Positions 52,777 to 61,032 of a DNA stretch of 64,000 nucleotides are shown piece after piece. Every line of letters begins with the position of its first letter. Position 1 is the first letter of the stretch. This DNA is from Methylomonas montana (GTDB taxonomy: Bacteria; Pseudomonadota; Gammaproteobacteria; Methylococcales; Methylomonadaceae): positions 2,666,001 to 2,730,000 of the forward strand of contig NZ_CP129884.1 of the NCBI RefSeq assembly GCF_030490285.1, written 5' to 3'. Under the pieces are notes generated by a model. That model was not told the DNA's origin and did not search any database. It saw nothing but the letters and a program-made list of their open reading frames with translations. The position numbers were made by a program, and so were the translations under genes.

Positions 52777-53067
52777 TCAAACCGACATGGTTTGAACTTG
52801 CGCATCAACGGCCAAGCCCCCGACACCGGCTGCGGGGTTGGTCACGCCGGTGTCAAAGCCGTTGAACTGATCGAGCCACCAAGGGCCACCAGCAATAACA
52901 CCTACGCTTAGCAACTGACTCAGGCTAGCGCCACCGCTGACCTGATCGAGTTGCTCCTGGCTCAGTTCGACGCCAGCAGCCTCTCGGGCTTCCATGGCGC
53001 GTCGGATGCCTTGCTGGGCAAAGGCTGATAACTCTTCGGATGAAATTCGAGTGATTTTGCTTGACAT
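52777..53067 (-). CDS. Double-glycine leader precursor peptide 1
   Basis: A 96-residue peptide. Residues 1-46 form an acidic, helical leader that ends LSQEQLDQVSGG, a typical C39 cleavage site. The 50-residue core (47-96) is rich in Gly, Ala, Val and Leu with GGPWWLDQFNG, and has no cysteine, so it is not a lanthipeptide. A class II microcin, a bacteriocin or a signalling peptide are all possible. GGAGAATTG precedes the ATG. The second precursor gene ends 31 bases upstream; exporter genes follow. Confidence 0.8.
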   Translation of the reverse strand: MSSKITRISSEELSAFAQQGIRRAMEAREAAGVELSQEQLDQVSGGASLSQLLSVGVIAGGPWWLDQFNGFDTGVTNPAAGVGGLAVDAQVQTMSV

Positions 53068-53098
53068 GACAATTCTCCAAAATTGGTTAAAAACAAAG

Positions 53099-53287
53099 TT
53101 AGCCGGCGATTACGCTCGGAATCAGGGTTTCAGGATTGAGAAAATGTCCAGGATTGATGTAAGGCCAAATCCTGCGCGGAAATTGGCTTAAGTCTTGATC
53201 CTGGCCAATATAAGCGCCGGATACCTGATTCAGTTCGCCTTGCCGTAAAACCTTAAGGCTTTGATCGAATACATGTTTTTGAGACAT
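53099..53287 (-). CDS. Double-glycine-type precursor peptide 2
   Basis: A 62-residue peptide. The leader (1-25) ends LRQGELNQVSGA, so cleavage after Gly-Ala is likely. The core (26-62) has YIGQDQDLSQFPRRIWPYIN and a proline-rich end, with no cysteine. The shared leader pattern (E/Q-L-x-Q-V-S-G-G/A) with peptide 1 suggests both are exported by the same C39 transporter and may work as a pair. GGAG precedes the ATG. It is the first gene of the locus. Confidence 0.75.
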   Translation of the reverse strand: MSQKHVFDQSLKVLRQGELNQVSGAYIGQDQDLSQFPRRIWPYINPGHFLNPETLIPSVIAG

Positions 53288-53819
53288 TTTCTTTCTCCGT
53301 AAGTCATAACCGAGCCGAAATGTTCCGACCCTCCAAAACTGCGATACCGGCCGCCTATGTAATCGTGCGGCCGCATCACATACCCGGCTGGCGGTTTGCG
53401 AAATGCAGCGGGTATTGATACTTTAGGCGCGTAGCTCATTGAAATTCTGTTAAAAATTCCACCGCCGTTCCGGATATTTTTCATCAGCGCCAGCAGCCAA
53501 CGCAGTCCCTCCGGCGGCGACTTTCGGATATTTTCCCGGATGGAATAGGTGAGGCGGGGTGGGAAGGGATTGAAGGGCATTCGGGGATTTTTACCCCGGA
53601 AAACGAAACGCTACGGCTCGCTAAAGAGAATGAAGTTGCAGCAAGACCGGCGTTTGCCGTAAAACCGTTGCGGCTGTGATTTAATTGGCAGGGAATTTGT
53701 GAAATACTGCACCCCAAACCCGCATCGAAATACCGGGGCCTCGAGGCTGGTTGCCCGTTCCCTTCATCTGCCGAATGCGGCCGATAAGTACAGTCCCCAG
53801 CCGGTTTCACGAGATCGCC
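53288..53819. other. Divergent intergenic region between peptide locus and Crp gene
   Basis: 532 bases that must hold the peptide-locus promoter (leftward) and the Crp promoter (rightward). A small hairpin CGGGG-CCCCG lies at 53582-53598. A 116-codon minus frame (53230-53580) overlaps precursor 2 and is not called. No full CRP site was found. Confidence 0.5.
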
Positions 53820-54485
53820 ATGCAAGCAGACATCATCACCAATCTGAGCAAAATGCCATTCCTCGCCGACGTGGAGGAAGATGCGCTGGCGGCATTGGCC
53901 GCGCGCGCCAAAACCGTCAAATTTCCGAAGAAATCAATGATCATTGCCGAAGGGGACTCAACCAGTTCACTTTACATCGTCCTGTCAGGTAAAGTCCGGG
54001 TGTTTGGCAGCAATGAGAAAGACAAGGAAGTGACTCTACTGATTCAGGAAGCCAGCTCGTACTTCGGCGAACTGGCCCTGCTTAGCGACGAACCACGCTC
54101 AGCGGCAGTGGAAGCCTTGGAAAAAACCACCTGCGCGGTAATTTCAAAGGCGGACTTTATCCAGTGGTTGAAGTTGCATCCCGACGCGGCGATTGCCTTG
54201 TTGGGCGTGCTGGCCGAGAAAATCCGCTTTCTGACCGAAAAAGTCAAGCAAATGGCCCTCTCCAACGTTTACGAGCGCACGATAAAAATTCTGCAGGATA
54301 TGGCCGACAAAGAAGGCGATGTATACGTGATCCATAACCGGCCGACGCAACAGGAGCTGGCGACGATGGTGGGTTCGTCCAGGGAGATGATCAACAAGGT
54401 CATGAAGGAGTTGACCAAGGGCGGTTATATCAGCGTCGACGACAAAACCCTCCGCATCGAAAATACCCCGCCCGCGGCCTGGTGA
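53820..54485 (+). CDS. Crp/Fnr family cAMP-type transcription regulator
   Basis: A 221-residue protein. The cyclic-nucleotide pocket reads YFGELALLSD at 81-90 with Arg93-Ser94 in EPRSAAVEA, matching the cAMP-binding residues of E. coli CRP. The dimer helix and a C-terminal HTH follow, with PTQQELATMVGSSREMINKVM. The iron-sulfur cysteines of FNR are absent. It should bind cAMP and DNA. An adenylate cyclase gene lies 4.3 kb downstream. I chose ATG 53820; an upstream ATG at 53751 would add 23 atypical residues. It is divergent from the peptide-export locus. Confidence 0.9.
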   Translation: MQADIITNLSKMPFLADVEEDALAALAARAKTVKFPKKSMIIAEGDSTSSLYIVLSGKVRVFGSNEKDKEVTLLIQEASSYFGELALLSDEPRSAAVEALEKTTCAVISKADFIQWLKLHPDAAIALLGVLAEKIRFLTEKVKQMALSNVYERTIKILQDMADKEGDVYVIHNRPTQQELATMVGSSREMINKVMKELTKGGYISVDDKTLRIENTPPAAW

Positions 54486-54662
54486 GGCTATCGTAAAAGC
54501 CCTTTGATCGGCCCCACTACGTGACATCCGCGCCGCGCCGCCGGGCGCAATACCAGCCACCTGCACCCGCGTACGGATCGAAATCCTGGTAAGCACGTTA
54601 ATTATTACCTTGATAAAGTAGGGAGTTAAGCTATATTCCGAGAAACCCCCTACGGAGAGAAA

Positions 54663-57600
54663 ATGCGTCACCTTGTGATTTGCTTCATGGTTTTATTTTC
54701 ACCATTATGTTTAGCCGAAACCAATGCGACCGTAAGAAACTGCGACGCAGAAAGCGCTGCGAAGCTGGTTTCCTTACAGGGCACGCTGTTTTTCGACGCG
54801 GACGGCAGCGGACGATGGCAGCCTGGCCAACTCGACCAGACATTCTGCGAAGGCAGCCGCGTCCGGGTGGAAGCCTATAGCCGCGCATCCTTGTTACTAC
54901 CCAACGGCATCACACTACGACTTGGCGAAGGTACCATTTTGTCGTTGAATGGCATCGCCACGACCCAACCCACGCTTTTGGATTTACTGAAAGGTTTCGT
55001 CCACTTCATCAGCCGCACCCCTAGGCAATTGCAAATCACGACGCCGATCGCCAACGCCGGCCCGGAAGGCACCGAATTCGCGCTACGCGCCGACGCGGCC
55101 ACCGCGGACTTGTGGGTATACGAAGGTGCCGTCAGGTTTTTCAATGCCGACGGCGACATCCACATGAAACCCGGTGAAGCAGCGCACGCGGTACCGGGCC
55201 AGGCACCACGAGCCCGAATCGACATCAGACCCGGCGACGCCGTCAATTGGGCGCTGTATTACCCGCCGTTGTTACCCTACCCCGACGCCACAACACCTAT
55301 AGACCCGGCACTGCGCGCTGTGATCCAGGATTACCGCCAAGGCCGGGTAGACGCTGCCTTGGCGGCGCTCGACGCTTTTCCGCCAGCGCAACAAACCTCT
55401 TATTTTTTCAAAGTTCGTGGCGCCATCCGGCTGACGGCCGGCCAAAGCGAGTTGGCGATGCGGGATATTCAGGCGCTATGGGCGCAAAACCCGGACGATG
55501 CCGATGCGCTGGCGCTCGCCTCGGTTTTGGCCTTGACGCAAGGCCACAAACCCGAAGCCCATGCACTGGCTTTGCAAGCCGTCAACGCGAATCCGCAATC
55601 GGCAAACGCGCATTCCGCACTGTCCTACGTCTGGCAAGGCCATTTCGAACTGGAAAAAGCTTTACAGTCCGCGGAGCGCGCCAAACAACTGGCGCCGCAC
55701 GATGCGATAACCTGGGCGCGTCTGTCCGAACTGCAATTAGCCTTGGGCTTGCGCTCGGAAAGCGCCGAATCGGCAAGCAAGGCATTCGCGCTCGATCCCG
55801 GCCTGGAAAGAACCCAGACGGTGATGGGCTTTTCCAATTTGTTCAGAGTCGATACAGCCGGCGCCCGCCAACACTTCGACACCGCCATCCGGCTAGATTC
55901 CAAGGCGCCACTGCCGCGCTTGGGTCTGGGACTGGCGAAAATCCGCAGCGGCGATCTAGAAGCAGGCCGTCGGGACCTGGAAATCGCCGCAATACTCGAT
56001 CCGAATAACTCACTGATCCGCAGCTATCTAGGCAAAGCTTATTTCGAGGAAAAACGCGAGCGTCTGGCCGGCGATCAATTCGATCTGGCCAAACAACGCG
56101 ACCCCAAGGACCCAACCCCCTATTTTTACGACGCATTGCGCAAGCAAGCCGCCAATCGTCCCATCGAAGCGTTGCAGGATATGCAGCAAGCCAGAGATTT
56201 GAACGACAATCGCGGCGTATATCGCTCTGAACAGTTGCTGGATGAGGATGCTGCGGCGCGTAGCGCCAATTTAGCAAGGATATACAACGACCTGGGTTTC
56301 GGTCGCGTAGCCTTGAAGGAGGCCTGGACCTCGCTGGGCCAAGACGCCGCCAATCCATCAGCCCACCGTTTTCTATCGGATTCTTATATCGGCCAACCGC
56401 GCTACCGGGTGGCCCGAGCCAGCGAATTATTGCAAGCGCAGTTGTTGCAACCGATCAATATCACCCCGGTTCAACCGCAACTAACCGGCGAAAATATCGG
56501 CATTTTGAATAATACCGGACCAGGTAGCTTGTCGATGAACGAATACGATTCCTTGTATACAGCCAACGGCGCGCATCTGGTTCTGAACGGCGCATACGGC
56601 AGCCGCGATACCAAGACCGACAGCGCCATCGTCTCCGGCATATACAACAACCTGTCGATGAGCCTGGGACAGTTTCATTACCAGACCGACGGCTTTCGCC
56701 AAAACGACGATTACCAGCGGAATGTCTACGACGCCTTTGCCCAATACGCTTTTACTCAAGACTTTAATCTGCAAGTCGAATTGAAATCGGAAAACGTCAG
56801 GGCCGGCGACGTGCCGATGCGTTTGAACGAGTTTCACGACGAAACGCTGAGACAAACGATTAAGCAAGACACCGCAAGAATAGGCAGCCATTTTAAAATC
56901 GATCCCGAACAGGATGTGATCGGTTCGTTTTTTTATACCAGGAGAAAGGAACTCACCCATGATAACTTCCTACATGCCTTCGCCGACGATCCTGACTTCG
57001 ACAACCTTGACGATACATCCAGGTTAAACAAAAACGAAGGCTATCAAACCGAAATACAATATCTTTACCGCCCGCACTCCTTTGAATTAATAACCGGGGT
57101 GGGCCATCTGGAATTAAGGAACGATATAAACTATGACAATACAAACGTCTTTATCAACGGCGCACCGGATCCGCTCACCGATACGTCAAAAACAACCAGT
57201 CAAACGCATCATTTCAATGGTTATATATACTCCAAACAATATTTACCGGGAAACCTAACGACAACCTTGGGACTCAGTTTCGATTATTTGGACAATGAAT
57301 TAGTTAGTTTTGATTCGGCGAGATATTTTTCCGATGGTTCATCCAGAATATCCACGCGAAACCCCTCGTTAATTAAGCGCCAACAACTCAACCCTAAATT
57401 CGGTATCGCTTGGAATCCCATCGAAAACTTAACCCTAAGAGGCGCCATATTTAAAACCCTGAATCGACGTCTGGCCGCGAATCAAACGATAGAACCGACA
57501 CAGATCGCCGGATTCAATCAATTTTTCGACGACAATAACAATGCCAGAGCTTGGCGTTACGGGGTGGGCTTAGACTACCATCCCTTAAAAACCGTATTCA

Positions 57601-58139
57601 TGGGCGGCGAACTAAGCTGGCGGGATAGCCGACAACCGTTTTTTTTCGATAACGGCTCGTCGGTACTTCTCGACCGGAACGAATTATCGCATTTAGCCTA
57701 TTTCTATTGGGCGCCAACCGAATGGGTGGCTTTTCGCACCGAATATAAATTTGAAAAGCTAGACCGGTCGTTTGTACTAGGCAACGGTAGTTCCAATCTT
57801 CCTCAAAGCGTGGGCACGCATCAAGTACCGTTATCTATCAATCTGTTTCACCCTAGCGGCCTATTCACAAGAGTTAGCGGCACCTATGTCAACCAACATG
57901 TCGCCACTGTGTCGGACTTTATCGCCAACCCACTGGATCATCAAAGCGAGGATTTTTGGACATTCGACACAGCAATAGGCTATCGCTTTCCGAAGAAACT
58001 AGGCACGATCAATTTTGAAGTCCGAAATTTATTCGATAACAAATTTAATTACCAAAGCAACTTCGACGCCAGCGGCCCGCAAATCGGTCCTTTCATTCCC
58101 GAACGGCAATTATTCGTAAAAATTAGTTTTTTTTACTAG
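54663..58139 (+). CDS. FecR-TPR-outer membrane beta-barrel protein
   Basis: A 1158-residue exported protein. Signal peptide 1-18 (LCLA-ET). A FecR-like domain spans about 60-170, with LLPNGITLRLGEGTILSL and GPEGTEFALR. TPR repeats fill about 240-570. The last about 540 residues form a beta-barrel with alternating aromatic strands, like a TonB-dependent receptor without an N-terminal plug, ending in KISFFY, a proper BAM signal with terminal Tyr. It would sit in the outer membrane with the FecR and TPR parts in the periplasm. GGAGAG precedes the ATG. A lipoprotein gene and a CHASE2 cyclase gene follow. Confidence 0.85.
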   Translation: MRHLVICFMVLFSPLCLAETNATVRNCDAESAAKLVSLQGTLFFDADGSGRWQPGQLDQTFCEGSRVRVEAYSRASLLLPNGITLRLGEGTILSLNGIATTQPTLLDLLKGFVHFISRTPRQLQITTPIANAGPEGTEFALRADAATADLWVYEGAVRFFNADGDIHMKPGEAAHAVPGQAPRARIDIRPGDAVNWALYYPPLLPYPDATTPIDPALRAVIQDYRQGRVDAALAALDAFPPAQQTSYFFKVRGAIRLTAGQSELAMRDIQALWAQNPDDADALALASVLALTQGHKPEAHALALQAVNANPQSANAHSALSYVWQGHFELEKALQSAERAKQLAPHDAITWARLSELQLALGLRSESAESASKAFALDPGLERTQTVMGFSNLFRVDTAGARQHFDTAIRLDSKAPLPRLGLGLAKIRSGDLEAGRRDLEIAAILDPNNSLIRSYLGKAYFEEKRERLAGDQFDLAKQRDPKDPTPYFYDALRKQAANRPIEALQDMQQARDLNDNRGVYRSEQLLDEDAAARSANLARIYNDLGFGRVALKEAWTSLGQDAANPSAHRFLSDSYIGQPRYRVARASELLQAQLLQPINITPVQPQLTGENIGILNNTGPGSLSMNEYDSLYTANGAHLVLNGAYGSRDTKTDSAIVSGIYNNLSMSLGQFHYQTDGFRQNDDYQRNVYDAFAQYAFTQDFNLQVELKSENVRAGDVPMRLNEFHDETLRQTIKQDTARIGSHFKIDPEQDVIGSFFYTRRKELTHDNFLHAFADDPDFDNLDDTSRLNKNEGYQTEIQYLYRPHSFELITGVGHLELRNDINYDNTNVFINGAPDPLTDTSKTTSQTHHFNGYIYSKQYLPGNLTTTLGLSFDYLDNELVSFDSARYFSDGSSRISTRNPSLIKRQQLNPKFGIAWNPIENLTLRGAIFKTLNRRLAANQTIEPTQIAGFNQFFDDNNNARAWRYGVGLDYHPLKTVFMGGELSWRDSRQPFFFDNGSSVLLDRNELSHLAYFYWAPTEWVAFRTEYKFEKLDRSFVLGNGSSNLPQSVGTHQVPLSINLFHPSGLFTRVSGTYVNQHVATVSDFIANPLDHQSEDFWTFDTAIGYRFPKKLGTINFEVRNLFDNKFNYQSNFDASGPQIGPFIPERQLFVKISFFY

Positions 58140-58176
58140 AAACCACCCAAAATTTATCAAAAACAGGAGAACTATA

Positions 58177-58653
58177 ATGGCTACATATAATATCTATAAA
58201 GCAGGCATACTACTGACATTGGGCAGCAGTTTTTTATTCGGGTGCGACAAGCCCATCGAAAAACTTGTCGAGAATAATGCGCCGCTAGCTAGCGGAATCG
58301 ATTTCAAGACCTCAAAATTAGTCACTCTAGATCCGGAGAGCGGCAAGCATGTACCAGCCTGTATCCAACCGGGCCAATCCAAATCCGACTATCGCCCCGC
58401 CACAGACAAACTGGGCAAAGAAGTTGCCGAACCCCAAAAATGTAAAGTGGAACTGATTGTCGACGACAGTACTCCGGAGCTTAAGGCCGCTCTGGAACTC
58501 AGCAAAAAGACACTCGATGGGAGAATTAAAAAAGACGGCGAGTTGAAGCCGGCACGCTTTGTGATTACTGTCACCGCACTCTACAAAGGGTCGCATTGTA
58601 ACGCTGCCGCTTCCGGCGGCGATCAATACGAGAATTGTGGCCGTGTGCGCTAA
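58177..58653 (+). CDS. Hypothetical lipoprotein
   Basis: A 158-residue protein with a signal peptide and lipobox FLFGC (Cys23). The mature part has CIQPGQ and two late cysteines in HCNAAASGG...ENCGR. AGGAGA precedes the ATG. It lies 37 bases after the barrel protein gene, likely in the same operon, and could be its partner at the outer membrane. No family recognised. Confidence 0.75.
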   Translation: MATYNIYKAGILLTLGSSFLFGCDKPIEKLVENNAPLASGIDFKTSKLVTLDPESGKHVPACIQPGQSKSDYRPATDKLGKEVAEPQKCKVELIVDDSTPELKAALELSKKTLDGRIKKDGELKPARFVITVTALYKGSHCNAAASGGDQYENCGRVR

Positions 58654-58836
58654 ACGGATTTTAATTTATATAATTCCCTGAATCTCGCGAATACGTTCAA
58701 AGACACCCAAGCGGATTCCTAGAACATCAACAGCCTGGCCCCCGGATGCCGAACAGATAAATTCGGCCTAAATTCACTGGGGGCCCTGCTCTCCCGCTTA
58801 ACCATGTTTGCAGCCGATGCGTAAAGCAATCAACTT

Positions 58837-61026
58837 ATGACCCGCTTTTGGCTCCGCTCGCTCGCCATCGGTTTTGTCGTTTTTCTATGCGGTGGCGCCA
58901 TCAATTTCATCGTTGATTTAGAGTCAACGCTGGGGCTAGATACCCTGCTCCGAATCCGAGGCCCCCAAACGCCACCTTCAGCGATAGTGCTGATCGCAAT
59001 GGACGAAGCCTCGGAACACCGGCTTGGCGTCGGTCAAGATCTCACGCGCTGGCGCAGCTTTCACGCCGGATTAATCCAACGCCTACAGCAACAAGGTGCG
59101 CTATTGGTCGTATTCGACCTGCAATTCATTCAACCCCACCCAGCCGACGACCCAGCTCTTGTCGCCGCGATGCGCGAGGCCGGCAACGTTTTGCTGGTCG
59201 AATGCGTGCAAAAATTTCGGCATGGCGTCGAGGACTTTTACGGCCGGGAGGAATGTTCGGATACCAATAGTCAGCCCGTCGTTGCCAGGGACGGCGACTC
59301 GAATACGGCGCTATCCGAACAATTGGTGGCGATGCGTAGCGTCACGGCGACGGCAGCCATTGCCGAAGCGGCATTGGACCATGCGCCGTTTTTCCTGATT
59401 AATGACGCGGAAAACGCCAGCATCCGCGAAGTCTGGACCTTTTTCGATGCCTTGGCCGAAGCGCCGAGTCTGCCGATGGTAACCTGGCTTTACTATCTAC
59501 AACGTTCCGGCGCCACTGCGCAAACCGATCGACCGTTCTCCGCTTGGTTAACCGAGCAACGCCGCGCATGCCGGTCCAAAAGCGATGGCTTGCCCGCGCG
59601 ATCGCCGCTGCAACGCCGCATCGATAACTTGCTATGCAATGGCGACAGCCGCTATCTGAATTACTACGGCCCGCCTCGCACGCTGAGGATGGAATCCTAT
59701 AGCGACGTGTACGACGGCAAGGTTGGCGATTTACAGGGCAAAGTGGTGTTCGTCGGCCGCGCCAACCGCCAATTTTCGCCAGGCAAATCCGACTTTTTCC
59801 AAACCCCCTATTCCGACTCGCGCACCGGCAAAATGGCCGGAGTGGAGATCATGGCCACGCAATTTGCCAATTTATTGGAAGACTGTTTTATCGAAATGCC
59901 GGCGCCGAGCGGGCTCGTATCCGGCGCCTTTGGCTTGCTGGTCGCATTGGTACTGGTTCGATTTGCCGGCTGGACCGGCATCGCGATCAGCTTGGCGTTT
60001 GCCTCAATGTATGCCGGCTTGGCTGTCTGGCTGTTCGGGCTACGCCATTGGTGGCTACCGGTGGCGATGCCATTGTTGCTTCAATTGCCGCTGTCCTGGC
60101 TGCTGACCCTGGCCTGGTCGCGCTACGAGCTGATGCGGGAACGAGGCCGCATGCTGGCATTCGTGCGCAGAGTATTTCCGCAATGGGTGGGTATGCTGCC
60201 GGCGGCGCCTGGGCAATGGACGGAAACCGCTAATGTCGGGGCCGCCAGCACCGAAAGAGATGTCAGCGGTTTATGCCTGGCCACCGACATTGAGGGCTAT
60301 ACCACCATTGCCGCCAGACATTCGCCGCGGGAAATGTGGACGTTATTGAATACCTATTATCAAGTGCTGGGGCATCCTGTGGTATCGCACGACGGCGTGA
60401 TCGCCGACGTGACCGGCGACGCGATGATGGCGGTGTGGTTCGACGCCCCGGCCAGCAGCCAACGCCGCGCCGCCTGTTTGGCCGCACTGGAAATGGCCAC
60501 GGCGGTCGCCTCGTTCAACCTGTCCTCCAGTCTGGCACCGCTCGCCACCCGCATCGGTTTGCATGAAGGCGAGCTGACGCTCGGCCGCCTGGACGCCGGC
60601 GATACCAGCCATTACCGGGCGATCGGCGATACCGTCAACACCGCTTCGCGAATCCAGGGTGTCAACAAGTATCTGGGCACGAAGATACTGGCTTCCAAGT
60701 CGGTCACCGCCGACCTAACCGATATTGTCTATAGACCAGTCGGCGCCTTTCGTCTACTGGGCCGCGCCGAACCGGTGGAATTGCTGGAAATCGTCGGAAC
60801 GGTGGGACAGATCGACGCCCAACACAACGCTTTGTATCGGCAGTTTGCCGATGGATTGCAGGCGTTCCGCCAGGGCCAGTGGAACGACGCGGCCCGGCTT
60901 TTTCAAGACGCGCTGGAGATGAACACCGATGACGGTCCGACGCGGTTCTATCGGCAACAAGCTCTGGCGCGCTTGCAAAACCCTGAGCAGGCTTGGGATG
61001 GTGTGATTACCTTGGATGGCAAATAG
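58837..61026 (+). CDS. CHASE2 domain adenylate/guanylate cyclase
   Basis: A 729-residue membrane protein. One helix near 10-27 leads to a periplasmic CHASE2 sensor (about 35-345), then about three helices (350-445), and a class III cyclase domain (about 470-640). The metal aspartates fit Asp484 (ATDIEGYT) and Asp528 (VTGDAMMAVW); IGDTVNTASRIQGVNK is also present. The last about 80 residues look like a TPR pair. It makes cAMP or cGMP in response to a periplasmic signal. It lies just after the FecR-TPR-barrel and lipoprotein genes, and a cAMP-type Crp protein is encoded 4.3 kb upstream. Confidence 0.92.
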   Translation: MTRFWLRSLAIGFVVFLCGGAINFIVDLESTLGLDTLLRIRGPQTPPSAIVLIAMDEASEHRLGVGQDLTRWRSFHAGLIQRLQQQGALLVVFDLQFIQPHPADDPALVAAMREAGNVLLVECVQKFRHGVEDFYGREECSDTNSQPVVARDGDSNTALSEQLVAMRSVTATAAIAEAALDHAPFFLINDAENASIREVWTFFDALAEAPSLPMVTWLYYLQRSGATAQTDRPFSAWLTEQRRACRSKSDGLPARSPLQRRIDNLLCNGDSRYLNYYGPPRTLRMESYSDVYDGKVGDLQGKVVFVGRANRQFSPGKSDFFQTPYSDSRTGKMAGVEIMATQFANLLEDCFIEMPAPSGLVSGAFGLLVALVLVRFAGWTGIAISLAFASMYAGLAVWLFGLRHWWLPVAMPLLLQLPLSWLLTLAWSRYELMRERGRMLAFVRRVFPQWVGMLPAAPGQWTETANVGAASTERDVSGLCLATDIEGYTTIAARHSPREMWTLLNTYYQVLGHPVVSHDGVIADVTGDAMMAVWFDAPASSQRRAACLAALEMATAVASFNLSSSLAPLATRIGLHEGELTLGRLDAGDTSHYRAIGDTVNTASRIQGVNKYLGTKILASKSVTADLTDIVYRPVGAFRLLGRAEPVELLEIVGTVGQIDAQHNALYRQFADGLQAFRQGQWNDAARLFQDALEMNTDDGPTRFYRQQALARLQNPEQAWDGVITLDGK

Positions 61027-61032
61027 CCCCGT

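Noticed and set aside
53230-53580. 116-codon minus-strand frame upstream of and overlapping precursor peptide 2
   Set aside because: It overlaps the better-supported precursor gene, whose own ribosome-binding site lies inside it. It has no leader pattern, no signal peptide and no recognised motif.
53685-53705. Sigma-54-like TGGCAGGGAATTTGT before the Crp gene
   Set aside because: The -12 GC is replaced by GT and the -24 box has G for C, so the invariant bases are not kept.
54674-54689. CRP-like site TGTGATTTGCTTCATG
   Set aside because: Eight of ten conserved bases match, but it lies inside the start of the barrel gene, where chance matches are likely and activation would not be expected.
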